A stretch of DNA of 64,000 bases from Onchidella celtica (taxonomy: Eukaryota; Mollusca; Gastropoda; Systellommatophora; Onchidiidae): contig OZ007582.1 in NCBI GenBank assembly GCA_963931925.1, positions 35,888,336 to 35,952,335 of the forward strand. The letters run 5' to 3'. Position 1 is the first letter of the stretch, and every line of letters starts with the position of its first letter. Shown here piece after piece: positions 1-11,276 of this stretch. The notes under the pieces were generated by a model. The model was not told the DNA's origin. It searched no databases and worked only from the letters and a program-made list of their open reading frames with translations. A program made the position numbers and the translations under genes.

Positions 1-1
1 A

Positions 2-1012
2 TCAGAATGTCAAGCTGGTTACAGGACCAACAGAGGAACCGCTGACATGCTCTTCATACTACAAATAATGATTGAACAGATAAGAAGCAATGGAAACGAA
101 GCCTTCATCACGTTCATAGACTACAGCAAAGCGTTCGACAGCGTTAGGCACCATCACCTGTTCGATATAATGATTAAGATGGGATTCCCGAAACACCTTA
201 TGGCCCTCATCGCTGCACTATACCACGAACAAAAGGCAACGATTAGATGGAACAATGAGAACTGTCCATATTTGAACATCGAGAAAGGAGTCAGACTGGG
301 TTGCATACTTTCACCTCATCTTTTCAATATTTATACTGAGCAGATCATGAGAAACGCAGACATAGAAGATATGGGAATAAAGATCGGAGGCCGAAACATC
401 ACAAACCTTCGCTACGCTGATGACACAGCTCTTATGTCAGATAACATCACCAGCATGAAAAGAGTGTTGCACAGAGTGGATGAAGCGGGCAAGACAGCAG
501 GCCTACACCTAAATGCTAAGAAAACGAAAGTCATGCATACTGGAACAGGGCACCATGAACACCAGGAGATACTAGTAAACAAAACAGCACTAGAAAAAGT
601 GACTGATTTCAAATACCTAGGATCACATAAATCGCAAGATGGAAGCTGCTCAAAGGACATAAAAACAAGGATAGGAATGGCAAAACACAAAATGGTTCAA
701 CTAAACAACATTTGGAAGGATAGAGGCACACCAACGGACCTCAAAGTGAACATACTTAAGTGCTTGATCTGGCCAGTCCTACTATATGGTTGTGAAGCCT
801 GGACACTCAAAAAGGCAGACATAACAAGATTGGAGGCAGCTGAAATGTGGCTTTACAGAAGGCTACTCAGAATAAGTTGGACAGAAAGGAGAACAAATAC
901 AAGTATCTTAGAACAGCTTGGCACCACCAGAAGAATAACACCTGAAATAAATAAAAGAAGACTTGCATACATCGGCCACGCGGCCCGAAACAAAAGCACG
1001 GCCCTTATGATA
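2..1012 (+). pseudogene. Non-LTR retrotransposon reverse transcriptase fragment (5' end outside window)
   Basis: The reading frame is open from the window edge, so the left end is cut off. It contains RT motif A (FIDYSKAFD, about 112-138), the GVRLGCILSPHLFN block (motif B region) and the catalytic YADD box at 413-424. A thumb-like region and a C-terminal segment (YGCEAWTLKKAD, RRLAYIGHAARN) typical of LINE proteins follow. It would copy LINE RNA at a nicked target. The clade is not certain; the motifs suit RTE/CR1/Jockey-type LINEs. The usual C-terminal tail and 3' UTR are absent: the frame runs without a stop into transposase sequence at about 1013. Loss of the 3' end is odd for target-primed insertion, which normally truncates the 5' end. 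Confidence 0.85.
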
Positions 1013-2146
1013 TCAGTATTTACTATTGGAAGCGGATTGACAGATGGAAGCGTTCACGAGGAATATTTGAAGCAAAAGTGTCAAAGTTTGAATGAGGGAG
1101 AGAGAATGGTAATTTTAATGTTAGACGAAATTCATGTCGCGCACCAAGTATCCTACAAAGAGGGAAAACTGGAAGGCACAGCCTCAAATTCTCTGTCTCA
1201 AGAAGCCAGCACAGCTCAAGTTTTCATGGTATCATCCCTGTTATGCAAAAGTAAAGATGTTGTGGGAATTGTTCCTGTCAAAAATTTGACCACTGATTTG
1301 TTGTACGACATGCTTCTTGAGGTTCTGAAATTGCTCCACAGTATAGGATATTCTGTTGTATGCGTGATCTCAGACAACAACAGAGTAAATCGTAATGCAT
1401 TTACCAAAATGTGTGGAGGAGAACTGAAGCTTTCTACACAGAATCCCTTCAGCAGTTCTGAGAAATTGTTCTTTCTGTTTGATACTGTGCATATTATTTA
1501 AATGTATCAGATATAACTGGCTTGCTCAGAAAGATGTGGAGAAAACATTCCAGTTTCCTTCATTTGAAAGTTCTGCCTGTACTGAAATTATGAAAGCATC
1601 ATTTTCTCATTTAAGAAAGTTGTATTCTGCTGAAAAGTCGTCTGCACTAAAACTGGCACCGGCACTGAACCAAAAGGCTTTGTATCCAACAGCTACTGAA
1701 AAGCAGAACGTCAAATTGATGCTTAAAGTTTTTGATCAACGAAATATTTTTGCCTTACAGCATTTTGAGAAGCACTGGCAGGAAGATACACGAGGCACTA
1801 GAGAATTTCTAGACATAATTCTACGTCTGTGGAACATAGTTAATGTTAAACATCCATACAAAGCTAAGAGACTCAGGAATGACGACTTTAAAGTTATAAC
1901 CTCCATCTCTGATATGAACATGCAGTATATGAAGAAAGCAGTTGAATGGCTTCAGGAGTGGCAGAAGTTAAATCTGAAACCAAGAGAAGGCACTATATCG
2001 AACGAGACAATGACTGCTCTGGATCATACACTGAGAGGCTTACAAGAAATTTCTTCCTACCTGTTAGATAAAAAAAAAGTTCAAATATATTTTACTTGGC
2101 AAGTTCCAAACTGACAACCTTGAATTTAGATTTAGTCAGTACAGAC

Positions 2147-3308
2147 TGTCACAAATCCCAGACTGGGAGATGTAATAATTATAACAGGACAACAATCACG
2201 AATGAACACGTATAACACTTAACAGAACAACCCATCAGACTCACACATTTATTACACATAAAGAATGATAAAGATAACAGTGCAATTACATACATTATAT
2301 TATTCTAATCAACTGCCGTCCAACGGCCTTCTTTCCCTCAAGCACTCTTCCTCGGGTCCACAACCCGGTAGTTACTTTTAAATACACGTCGGCTTCAGCC
2401 TCTCCACTCAATGTCTTAATAACACATTCCTATGGCAATACACCTGAGTATTCCAAGAGCTCCTCAACATGGCAATAGCACGTTAATAGTTCAATTCACA
2501 TTAATCTCACAATAGCACAGTCGTATATCACTATCACATGTAGTACATCTTAAGAGCACAGTAACAATTATATACACATCCCTGTCTGTGGCCATACTGC
2601 CACGACTCATGCGCCCCTCCTGTCCTGCTCGACAGCTTCACTCCACTGGCCTATGCGTAGCCTTCGGCCCTATGCTGGCCTATCCCCTGTGCTAGTTCGC
2701 TTACCGCGGGTGGCGTCTCTGCCCGACCCCGGCACCTACAAGAAGAACATTACATTGGTATAATACCATACCATTTCTAACCACTTCACGCCTCATTACA
2801 AACCATGAAGCGTACACACAATAGTCCACCTTTCACTCACCACACATCTTACGGTAACACACCTCCACCGTACCACACAGCACTCACTCTCGCTACGAAT
2901 CCATGAACCTAACTTACATCTATCGCTCATGGCGCACATTTCTATACACAGTAATCACTGACTTCCACATTCCTCACATATACTTATTTACATCATGGTC
3001 ATAGGCGAATATAATACATCAATCATCATAATTATAAATCATAGTTCAACCTACCAGTCATCACTGGAAAACACACAACAATCTCCCGACTGCCTCTGAT
3101 CTCACGTCTGTCCCCTGGGACTCCTTAACTTGCAGTGATTGTCAGTACAGCGCTCTCGCCTCATGCCGACCCCCCAACTCACAACATTTCACGCTTTAAC
3201 GTTAACTAACAGAAGTCAATATAGGTGAGCAGCCTCACTATCCCGTGAGTCAATCCCTCACTTCCATGCCCCCGTAATCCTTGAATCCCGCTCACTCCAC
3301 TCGTGACA
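2147..3308 (-). mobile_element. Solo LTR, same family as the Gmr1-like element at 56838 (copy 1)
   Basis: Read on the minus strand it begins TGTCACGAGTGGAGTGAG and ends GGGATTTGTGACA, matching the LTRs of the element at 56838-63174. It is flanked by perfect 5-bp duplications CAGAC (2142-2146 and 3309-3313). It is 1162 bp against 796 bp in the intact element; much of the difference is a 319-nt segment with GT...AG ends. It interrupts the P-like transposase. No internal retrotransposon sequence remains, so it is the product of LTR-LTR recombination. Confidence 0.93.
2736..3054 (-). other. Intron-like segment inside solo LTR copy 1
   Basis: On the minus strand this 319-nt segment starts GTAGGT after CTG and ends TTCTTCTTGTAG before GTG, a good 5' and pyrimidine-rich 3' splice-site pair. 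The 796-bp LTRs of the young element lack exactly this segment. Sequence supports the boundaries; splicing itself is inferred. Confidence 0.55.
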
Positions 3309-4159
3309 CAGACAAATGAGTGGATGTAACTTCCACGTGTCGGTCCAACAGTTACTTGAAGGAGAAAAAAAGCTCAAGCTAATTAGCGTCCTAAAACTGG
3401 TTTCAGCGTCCAAAGGGACTTTAACACTCAAAGATGTCACTGAACCTCTGGAGGAAACAGTTACCCAACTGAAAGATTCTTCAGCTCAACAGTATATAGA
3501 GTTTCTGCCATTGATCCCCGACTGTGAGAACGTCGAATTAACAGAGGAACAACAAAAAGCTTTAGTATTTGTGTCAGGTTATGCAGTCTCCAAAGTACTG
3601 CCGCGCACCAACTGTGACGACTGCAAGAACGAGTTAAGACTAGACAAAACGCTTCATGTGGAGGGGACTGATGATTGTTACACCTATTTGTCTGCTCTAG
3701 ACAGAGGAGGTTTAGTGTGGCCGTCTGATCTTGCCGTGTCAATTATTACAGAAGCTTTCAAAGTTTTTCAAGTTCTGGTTGGAAAAGATGACAGTGAGAA
3801 TAAATTTCTGCAGACCACAAACCACAGAATAATTCTTTTGCAATTGTCCCTGCGAAGAGTTATGGATCTGGAATTATGTCAAGGAAAATGTGAAGAATGC
3901 GGGGTTCTTTATGAAGAGGTGGCTGCCGAATGTATCAAACCAGTGGTAAATATTTTCCTGAACAATTATTCTAAAAGCTTCTGTGACCAGGCATCATCTG
4001 CAAATACTTCAAGAAAAGTGAAGACGTTCACCAAAAGGCTTTAGTTCTATCCGTCTGAGCAGCTCCTTATGTCCAGCTAAGGTAAAGCATCTTAGACTGT
4101 TCATGTTTGCAACTTTCCTCTCACCATCTGTCTTTTCTCCTGTCTATCAAGTGTGCATG

Positions 4160-4160
4160 T

Positions 4161-4217
<57 letters not shown>
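4160..4217. repeat. (CT)n microsatellite
   Basis: An uninterrupted CT dinucleotide run of about 56 bases. Long open frames over it on both strands are artefacts of the repeat. Confidence 0.95.
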
Positions 4218-4218
<1 letters not shown>

Positions 4219-4826
4219 TTCCCTATTTTTCTCGTTTCTTTCCTTACAGACACGAAAGATATAGGAGTGGTGAACACATTATACATGTATTAAAATACAA
4301 CAGTGGCCTAATCTATTATTATGTCGATATTTCCTTATTAAATATATCGGTATGCTGCTTAAGATAATAATATTATCATCAACCTACTCAGGCTAGCAAT
4401 ATTGGTGTCTATAATGGTAGATAAGTAAAGTAAGTCGTCGGACAAACTCTAAGCCTTGGCTTCCCGTTGATCTATTCCGTTTTAAATAATAATTAATAGT
4501 AGTAGTCACTTTTTAGTGGTCGAATTTTAAGACTTGCAGATCTACAGTGTAAACATTCTTTCATCTTAAGGCACATGCATGCTACATCTTGCTTTGAGTA
4601 ATACGACAACACAAGTACCGGTACGGTACACATTACGTTGGTACACTGATATCAGGTTATCAAAACACCTCTGCCGAAAGCCGAGCATCGCCGCTTGCTG
4701 TGACGTCACGCGCCCGCTGTGTTTGGCCATGTAGTTACGAAGGCCACGACTGAACTGACGAACACCACTCAATGCAGCCAGGACATCTATGAGATGCAAA
4801 CTTGTTCCCCACTTTCAAAAACCCAT

Positions 4827-4861
<35 letters not shown>

Positions 4862-5024
4862 TTTTCGTTCCTTCTGCGAAGCTGACCATGTAGACTTTTG
4901 AGTGATTGTCAGCATATTCTGTGGCTTTGACAAATGTCCTCTTTTTGTGCATTTATTTTTTTAAGATGCAGTTAAGTTTCCTAAATTTTGGTGATCAGTC
5001 ATAATAGTTTCTTTCCCCGTCCAG
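4218..5024. other. Non-coding stretch, probably intron of the decarboxylase gene
   Basis: No coding segment recognised. It ends in a pyrimidine-rich run and CAG acceptor just before the decarboxylase exon at 5025, and contains an (ATTT)n run at about 4826-4864. If the gene is intact, this intron also holds the LINE, transposase and LTR upstream. Confidence 0.5.
4826..4864. repeat. (ATTT)n microsatellite
   Basis: About ten copies of the ATTT tetranucleotide in the intron upstream of the decarboxylase exon. Confidence 0.93.
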
Positions 5025-5740
5025 CCTGAATGCGCCAATGTCTGCTTCTGGTACATCCCACCCATTATGAGAGGATGTAAGGAAACGCCTGATTGGTGGC
5101 AGAAAGTGTCAAAGGTAAGGTCTGATCACTCGTCTTACAAAGTTCCTGTACAGTTCTAGAAATCGAGGGATCTCTGAAAGAAAATTCGAGAAACAGCCCT
5201 GGAAAAGCCCTGGAAATCATAGGTTGGACTGGGAAAACCCAGGAAATAATGGATGAGCCCTGGAAAAGCTCTTAAAATCGTGGATTAGTCGGGGAACTCG
5301 CTAGGGATTTTCAAACGTTTTTGAGAAAGTCCAAGGAACTCTGAACAGTTATGCAGGGATTTGCCCTATATAACTTTTGCTTTTCTCTGTCATAAGGGTG
5401 TATTTTAACTTTGTCCCTAACTTTGCTGTGATCCAGAGGATTAAAAAAAAGTATAGGCCTATATATATCCAGTACATTTTTTGTTTGTTTGTTTCTTAAT
5501 ATTTAATTATGAAGCTAAGTCAGTCCGCACAGTACATGAACAATCATTTCTTTTCAATCCATGCAGTTGGCGCCAGCCATCAAGAAAAGAATGACTGAAC
5601 AAGGCACAATGTTGGTGGGGTACCAGCCAGATGGCGACCTGGTCAACTTTTTCCGCATGGTTGTCTCCAACGCGGACGTCACAGAGCGAGACATGGACTT
5701 CGTTGTTGCTGAAATTAGCCGGCTGGGTTCTGACTTGTGA
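5025..5740 (+). CDS. Glutamate / cysteine-sulfinate decarboxylase family, last two exons
   Basis: Two exons spliced in phase 0: 5025-5114 (30 codons, after a CAG acceptor, before a GTAAGG donor) and 5567-5740 (58 codons including TGA, after ATGCAG). The first encodes a segment with NVCFWYIPPIMRG; the second encodes MLVGYQPDGDLVNFFRMV and ends EISRLGSDL-stop. This is the C-terminus of group II PLP-dependent decarboxylases (GAD, CSAD, GADL1), which make GABA from glutamate or hypotaurine/beta-alanine from their acids. The conserved GYQP...NFFR block is present. The PLP-lysine exon (NPHK motif) is not seen here, so the 5' part should lie left of the window. Phases, splice sites and frame are intact, suggesting a live gene, but the upstream intron would exceed 5 kb. 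I cannot tell GAD from CSAD by this tail. Confidence 0.85.
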
Positions 5741-5762
5741 AGTCTTGTCGGATAGTTTCGAT

Positions 5763-6000
5763 GGGGTATTTGCTATAGTGTTGTACGCGACATTTTGCTT
5801 ATTTTGAGGTTTTTGTCATGAAAGTGGTTTTCTCACTCCTAGTTTCATTATGTACAAGTGTCATTCCAATTGGTTAAAAACTTTTCGAGATATGTGTTTG
5901 TGATGTAATGTATGCGTTTAACCCTTTTGCCGACCAAACTTCAGTCCTCATTTTCTCGAAAAGGCAAAAATGCACATACAACGAAATGGCAAATACCCGG
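5763..6000. mobile_element. MITE-like element with long terminal inverted repeats, copy A
   Basis: Begins GGGGTATTTGC and ends GCAAATACCC; about 45-50 bp at each end are inverted repeats with several mismatches. No coding capacity. A second diverged copy lies at 6843-7087. It starts about 20 bp after the decarboxylase stop codon, so it may form part of the 3' UTR. Confidence 0.75.
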
Positions 6001-6280
6001 CTGTCTGTTCTCTGTGACATCAATCAAAGAGTGAAGCTTGTATAAAACATGTATCAAAACATGACACTTGCAGGATTTAAGGGGGAAAAGAACCAAATAC
6101 TGTACAGTAATCTTGAACATAAAAATGTAAAGCTATTGTTAAGATATTTATACAGAAGAATGCATAAACAAATGAACTACTTAATGTTGTTTGAAGCTGT
6201 GTTGAACTGCCTTGACATCGGAAAATATGTTGTTTCAAAAACTGAAACTCCCTTTTCGGTAATTATCAATGGTTGCCCTA

Positions 6281-6729
6281 TTTGTATTTTTATTTGTAAA
6301 ACTCTTTAATCCCATTTGGGAAATTTGCCTTTGTGCCATTGCAGCCCAGTTACAACTGGAGCAGGCACGTCGTCGCCACAGTGCAGCGCCGGTCGGCGGT
6401 TCTTTTCTTTGGGGGGGGGGATGAGGGAGGGGTAGGGAATGGTAGGGAATTTTATTTAATTTTTCCCGGGCAGCGGCCTATTCGGCCTGCTCTTTACGAT
6501 TTCCAACTGCCAAGGTATCTTTAAAGTGCGCAACGTGCACACGGGCCCTCCGAATTTTTTCGTCCTTATCCGAGAAGACTAGGTACTCGATCCTACCCCT
6601 CAATAGGATCAGGGACACGAAAATATGAGAAAAATCCCAAACTTCCAACATGCCTGCACCGGCCGGGTTTTGAACCCGGGACCCTTGGCATGAGAGGCGA
6701 GCACCTTGCCTCTAGACCACCTTGTCCCC
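6281..6729 (-). mobile_element. tRNA-derived SINE, copy 1
   Basis: On the minus strand the element begins with a tRNA-like head (GGGGACAAGGTGGTCTAGAG as A box, GGGTTCAAAACCC as B box), then a body shared with copies at 34863, 44150 and 55494. A C/G homopolymer follows, then about 100 bp shared with the 44150 copy, and a tail of imperfect TACAAA repeats. RNA polymerase III promoter type; moved by a LINE in trans. Confidence 0.88.
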
Positions 6730-6842
6730 TATGATCTGGGTACCGGTATCACTGTGGCCTGTATGAAAATCTTGAAACTTATACTTTCATCCGTTTAGTC
6801 AATAACTGGTGCCAAGCATAGGCAAGTTGTGAAATATATCGT

Positions 6843-7087
6843 GGGGTATTTGACATTGTTGTATGGGACATTTTTGGGGGAATTGGGTGTTTTGTCACGA
6901 AAATGGCTCTCTTAGTCCTAATTTCATTAGGTAGGCCTAGAAATGTCATTCCAATCGTTTAAGAGTTTATGCATATGTTTGTGACGTTTTGTTGTCCTCT
7001 GATTTTACACCTGCGCTCCTTTCAAGTTTCAATCCTCATTTTCTCGAAAAGATAAAAGGGCACACATAACAATATGACAAATACCCG
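6843..7087. mobile_element. MITE-like element with long terminal inverted repeats, copy B
   Basis: Diverged copy of the element at 5763-6000, starting GGGGTATTTGACATTG and ending GACAAATACCCG. The inner block CATTTTCTCGAAAAG is shared. Confidence 0.72.
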
Positions 7088-8174
7088 ACGATATATAATA
7101 TTGATTTAAAAAGAAATGCTATTCCTTGGTTGGATGTCTCCTAGGGGGGACTGCGTTTGTCATCAGCGTCTGGCCTAGAACGGCCATCACGTGATAACTC
7201 TAATAATAACACAACAGTCTTTTTTAATTTGAATTGTAAAGCTTGGATGTATCTTAACTCAGATTCTGTTAATAAATCGAGGGTTGCCTGCGAAAACACC
7301 TTAACTTGAAAATTGTCGGTGTTTGTGTTTTTGTTTGTTTGCATATTCTGTTTCGCCTTGGTAAGTATTACATTTTGACATGATGCAATTTCCAGCATCG
7401 AATTAATTGACCTAATTATTGATGAAGATTTAAGGGTCTTAACAGACATTTGATACTTTGTCAAACTTTCAAATCGCTCTCCTGTAAAATTTACAAACCT
7501 GGCGATACGGTCTTGGCGCTGGCACCCCTCGAAATATTGTATGTATTATTTTGAGACACCCTGTATGTTTCAGTTTCGTGGTGAACAGCCCATCCCCCAT
7601 CTAGAATCAGAATATAAACTTTTGACTGGCTGAGAAAACGAAACAAAAAAGGAAAGGAAAAAATGTCTGAAGCTTTTCAGTTCATTCCCGTACTCCAGTT
7701 GAAATGTATGCATGAATTGTGTTGCATTCAATGTAACTTGGTCATGTGGCTGTTACTGAAGTCAACAACAATATTGGTATGCAACTACCCATACCACAGC
7801 AGGGTACATTGACCTCTTGTTTCTCGAGGCTCATTTGTCCATCAGCTTTCAAAGCTACCCAATTCCCATCTATTCCCCCCCCCCCCCATACACACCAACA
7901 TTTTCTGTTCTTACAGTAGTTTCGTAAAGCTCAGAAAAGATCTTGTTTCTGTGAAACAATTGGAAGGTCCGTCTGTCTCCGTAAACATTAATTTTTATTG
8001 ACTGGGAAGGCTTAAACATGTGAGTATTGACGATTGAGGACTGATGGAGATAAGCAACAAAAGAATAGAAACAGACGTAAAGAAATGGCAACGTTTACAA
8101 TTTCGTACACCAATTAGAACGAATACTGGCTGCATTGAGGATGAAATGAACGAAAACAAAGCTATAACTCGTCA
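7088..8174. other. No recognisable gene
   Basis: A 107-codon minus-strand frame (7464-7141) has no motif I recognise and no clear splice signals, so I treat it as chance. A C homopolymer lies near 7877. Nothing else is seen. Confidence 0.5.
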
Positions 8175-8414
8175 CCTTGGTGTTCCAGCTCCACTTTTTG
8201 GACAACTGAGAATTCCACGTTTAACGTTTGCCGCTTTGGTATTATGATAAGGAGTTAGAATGTATCGGAAATGTGAAACAGCTTGACCAGTGGCACAACG
8301 TATTTTAAACAAGTGTCAGAGTGTGCATTTGTTATAGTTCTTCTACAAACTAAAAGATCTCCGTTTTTTTTTCTTCAGAAAATGGAGATAGAAAAAACAA
8401 GAACTAAAGTGGCG
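8175..8414. mobile_element. Inverted-repeat element of the TTAGTTCTTG family, copy 1
   Basis: Shares blocks with copies at 20768, 28862, 46593 and 63231: GGACAACTGAGAATTC, GGTATTATGATAAGGAGTTA, CTAAAAGATCTCCG and the terminal CAAGAACTAAAGT. The left terminal repeat is degraded. Confidence 0.65.
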
Positions 8415-8689
8415 AAGTCTTCGGCAAAGGAGAGTCATGGCTCTTTAAGTCTTATCTTGCAGCTCTCGGACATTCAATGTTCATCATTTATGTTTATAAT
8501 AAATCGATCAATCCCGCCCATGCCAGCTGCCGTATAACAGTCGTGCAAGCGGAATAGTCCGGCCGTGCCCGGGCTTACGAAAAGAATCCTTTCCTTTGGT
8601 GTATTGATTGGCATTATATAATACACCGCGGTAGTTAAATGTTGCGCCGGAAAGTGCCACCGAACTTCCCAGAGACGACTGACTGAGTG

Positions 8690-8930
8690 TCTTAAATTGC
8701 ATTTTCATTACGTGCAGAATGGAAACGTCAACGGAAAGGCCAATAAACCCTGCAAGCAGTGAAATAGAAATAATAATTTCATGTGTACGGAACCGCTTAT
8801 ACATGGGGAACCGCTTATACATGGAAAAACGCTTTCTTTATATTTCATTTTACTCCCGGATGGATTTGTGGTGTTTCCAATGTCGCTTCCGTTTCTGTAC
8901 ACACGAAAACACAGCTTTAGTGGTGTATTA
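8690..8930. mobile_element. MITE-like element of the GTGTTTTC...GGAAAC family, copy 1
   Basis: Ends CGTTTCTGTACACACGAAAACACAG in two shorter visible blocks (CCGTTTCTGTACAC, GAAAACACAGC), matched inverted by TTGCATTTTCATTACGTGCAG at the left. The same termini bound 52535-52725. A direct 16-bp doublet (AACCGCTTATACATGG) occurs inside. Confidence 0.55.
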
Positions 8931-9403
8931 CAGAGTTGTCGCTGTACATTCTTCGAAATCGGCGATTCCCTGCAGATCTGTCCTGAGCAAGGCGCTCGGC
9001 TGTCAGGATGGGAAGGCTGGTGTTCTCGCGGATGCTGTCGACCTATCTTCGAAAGATGACACCGTGAAACTAAGCTTTTTTTGTTTTGTTTGTTTCTGTT
9101 TTACAAAACTATGAATATGAAAAGCTGTTAACTTCGAATCATGAAAACTGAGCACAAAAAAACGTTGGGCTCAGCACTTATATCTAGAAATGAGATGCGC
9201 ATGTTCTCGATCGTTGTTATCTTTCAGTTTTTCCATGTGATAACATACAATTTTGCAAAGTGCAGACAGCTGGTTTTCCTTATCCGATAGGCAATAACGA
9301 ACTTTCTTTTGCCTGGTAAGATTTCCAGTCTTAACCTTATAGATGGACATTTTACTAAAGAGGGAAACAATAAACCTATTTGAGCCATTTTATTTATCAA
9401 ATA

Positions 9404-9520
9404 GACAAAGCCACAAAACGAAATGGACAAAGCTACAAAATGAAATAGTCAAAGCTGCAAAATGAAATAGACAAAGCTGCCAAATGAAACAGCCAAGGGT
9501 ATTAAATGAAATGGACAAAG
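9404..9520 (+). repeat. 22-bp tandem repeat, about five units
   Basis: Units start at 9404, 9426, 9448, 9470 and 9492 and share GACAAAGCTGCAAAATGAAA with few substitutions; a sixth is partial. Confidence 0.9.
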
Positions 9521-9835
9521 CTATTCATGATTTTTATAACTGTCTTTATGACACATTCGCATTCCGCCCAAAACACGTTTCTGAGATAGTGGCGCTCTCC
9601 CCTATTGTGCCGATTTTTTCCGACGCACTAAAAGATACGCCATTCGGACAGATATGTGATTCATAATTTATGACGCGTTGGTTGATGATACAGACAGGAT
9701 TCGATAGAGCAGCGATACGCTTGCTTGGGCAAATATAGTTTTACATACCTACAAAAAGTAAAAAAAAAATTATGCCGAATTTTGCTTTAATCCCTTTTAA
9801 CATAATAAGTTAGTAGGTAGATTTCAGTTCTGTTA

Positions 9836-9873
9836 ACAAACAAACAAACAAACAAACAAATATATATATATAT
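9836..9873. repeat. (CAAA)n followed by (TA)n
   Basis: Seven or so CAAA units pass directly into a TA run, a pattern common at decayed retroelement tails. Confidence 0.9.
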
Positions 9874-10639
9874 TATGCCAATCATCAAACAGACGATGAT
9901 GTTTTTGTTTGATTTTGGCCTGCCAATGCCATGAATCAAGGCTATTTTGAATACCATCGGATTTATACCTTTTCCTCTATTTCATAACTGTCTGTGATAC
10001 TGATAGGTATATTTTTTGTCCCCCCCCCCCACCCCCCCACGAGTATATCATGGTAGAAAAATTGAATGGAAATAATTTTGATGAAATTATTAAGTGCTTC
10101 TATGACATTGTGAATACATCATTTATCGTGAACGCGATCTATCACCAGTCCATTCATTCATAAAATGAAATTATTTTCCTAGTGAACTCTACCCAGGAGG
10201 GCAAGATCCCCCCCTCCTCCAATAATTTGTATAGCGTATGCGTTTGTGTTTGTGTTTGGAGAAAGCACGCCGACACGATCATGGTCAATTTGCGATAGGA
10301 AAAAAAACGAACAATAAAACAGAATGATTAAAAAAATAGACAGAATTAAGCTTAGATGCATTCAGAAGCGTTCACCAACCACGCGCTGCATAGCGCATAG
10401 ATTGCCAACTGGCGGTGAATTATTATCTTAATCCAATGTTTTGATTTCATGCTTATCGGCAAAAGGTACTGTGCTTGCCGGTCCATAAAACAATTACTTT
10501 CTGACATGGACCCGCAGTGCATCCTGCCCATCCTTAAGGAGGCTGAAATATTTGTGTTGGTTTAAAGATTTAAGCAGGTATATTTGTTTTGTAATACAAT
10601 ACATTTTATTCACAAATTATTTTATATGGGCCTTTCCAG

Positions 10640-11090
10640 CTAGATGTTTAATTTTGTGGAATTTTAATCCATCAAGCATTGAAACCCATACACACACGTA
10701 CATGTAGGCATCCTTCAGTCTGGGGAGACTATGGAGTTGCGCTCTGGGTAAGATAGCCCAAAGCTTGGGTTTTATTAGTATGGAGGGCAAGCTGTTACCC
10801 ATGCAGCAGACCCCCACCCCCTCTCCACGTCGTTGGAATGGTCCATTGGGTAGGCAAGCGCCGATACACATGGTTCCAGTGCCGCCGCAGGAGTTGCCAG
10901 AACGTTGCTGTATACAGCCTGGGACTGCCTTGGGGACTCCGACTCCGGATTATTCCTCAGGGATGACTCCCGAAGTCTTTCCCATGTGTAGGTATGGCGG
11001 CAAGGCAGCGGAGGTTTGAAATCAGTTTTCCTTCTCTTAGGTGAGCTGTCTTGCCGGACTGATGAGCCCCACCTACCCATTTACCAAGCA
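10640..11090. other. GC-richer block with overlapping frames on both strands, unidentified
   Basis: Frames on + (10765-11019, 84 codons) and - (11080-10775, 101 codons) overlap completely. The composition is more even than the surroundings. No motif is recognised; it could be a retroelement remnant or an exon. No convincing splice pair delimits it. Confidence 0.3.
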
Positions 11091-11276
11091 CTAAGAATGA
11101 ATTTGCAGTAAAGTAACAGAAAGCAAAACATTCCTCATCTCCTGTTTCATCAAACTTCTAGATCGTTCTAGAGCAACAGAACAATGCACATGAAAGCAAA
11201 AAGAAAATGATACACAGGATCATTTTTGCCCTCCGTAATTCACCTCAGCAGCAAGATGTTTTAGCTAGATGTGTGT

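Larger units (their letters stand above)
1013..4044 (+). pseudogene. P-element/THAP9-like DNA transposase, broken by two frameshifts and a solo LTR
   Basis: Three open segments (1013-1501, 1479-2114, 3316-4044) together resemble the RNase H-like catalytic region and C-terminus of THAP9/P-element transposases. Visible blocks are MLDEIHVAHQ, CVISDNNRVNRNAF, FDTVHII followed in the next frame by KCIRYNWLAQK, and a C-terminal part with ALVFVSGYAVSKVL and paired cysteines (NCDDCKNE). An indel near 1495-1502 breaks the frame and another lies near the A-run at 2070-2080. A solo LTR (2147-3308) splits the third segment from the second; dropping the LTR and one CAGAC copy rejoins the frame that ends with AGA at 2143-2145. 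The N-terminal THAP zinc finger is absent, replaced by LINE sequence. Dead as a transposase; the family call is strong, the subclass less so. Confidence 0.82.
8931..10639. other. Gene-poor stretch with small tandem repeats
   Basis: Holds the 22-bp repeat at 9404-9520, a CAAA/TA run at 9836-9873 and C homopolymers at 10020-10039. No gene was recognised; short frames here have no family features. Confidence 0.5.

Noticed and set aside
6660-6729. Genuine tRNA genes at the tRNA-like heads (also 34863, 44520, 55494)
   Set aside because: A and B boxes are present but the cloverleaf is poor and each is joined to the same repeated body, so they are SINE heads.
7141-7464. 107-codon minus frame
   Set aside because: No recognised motif, no splice support, and it sits between repeat copies.
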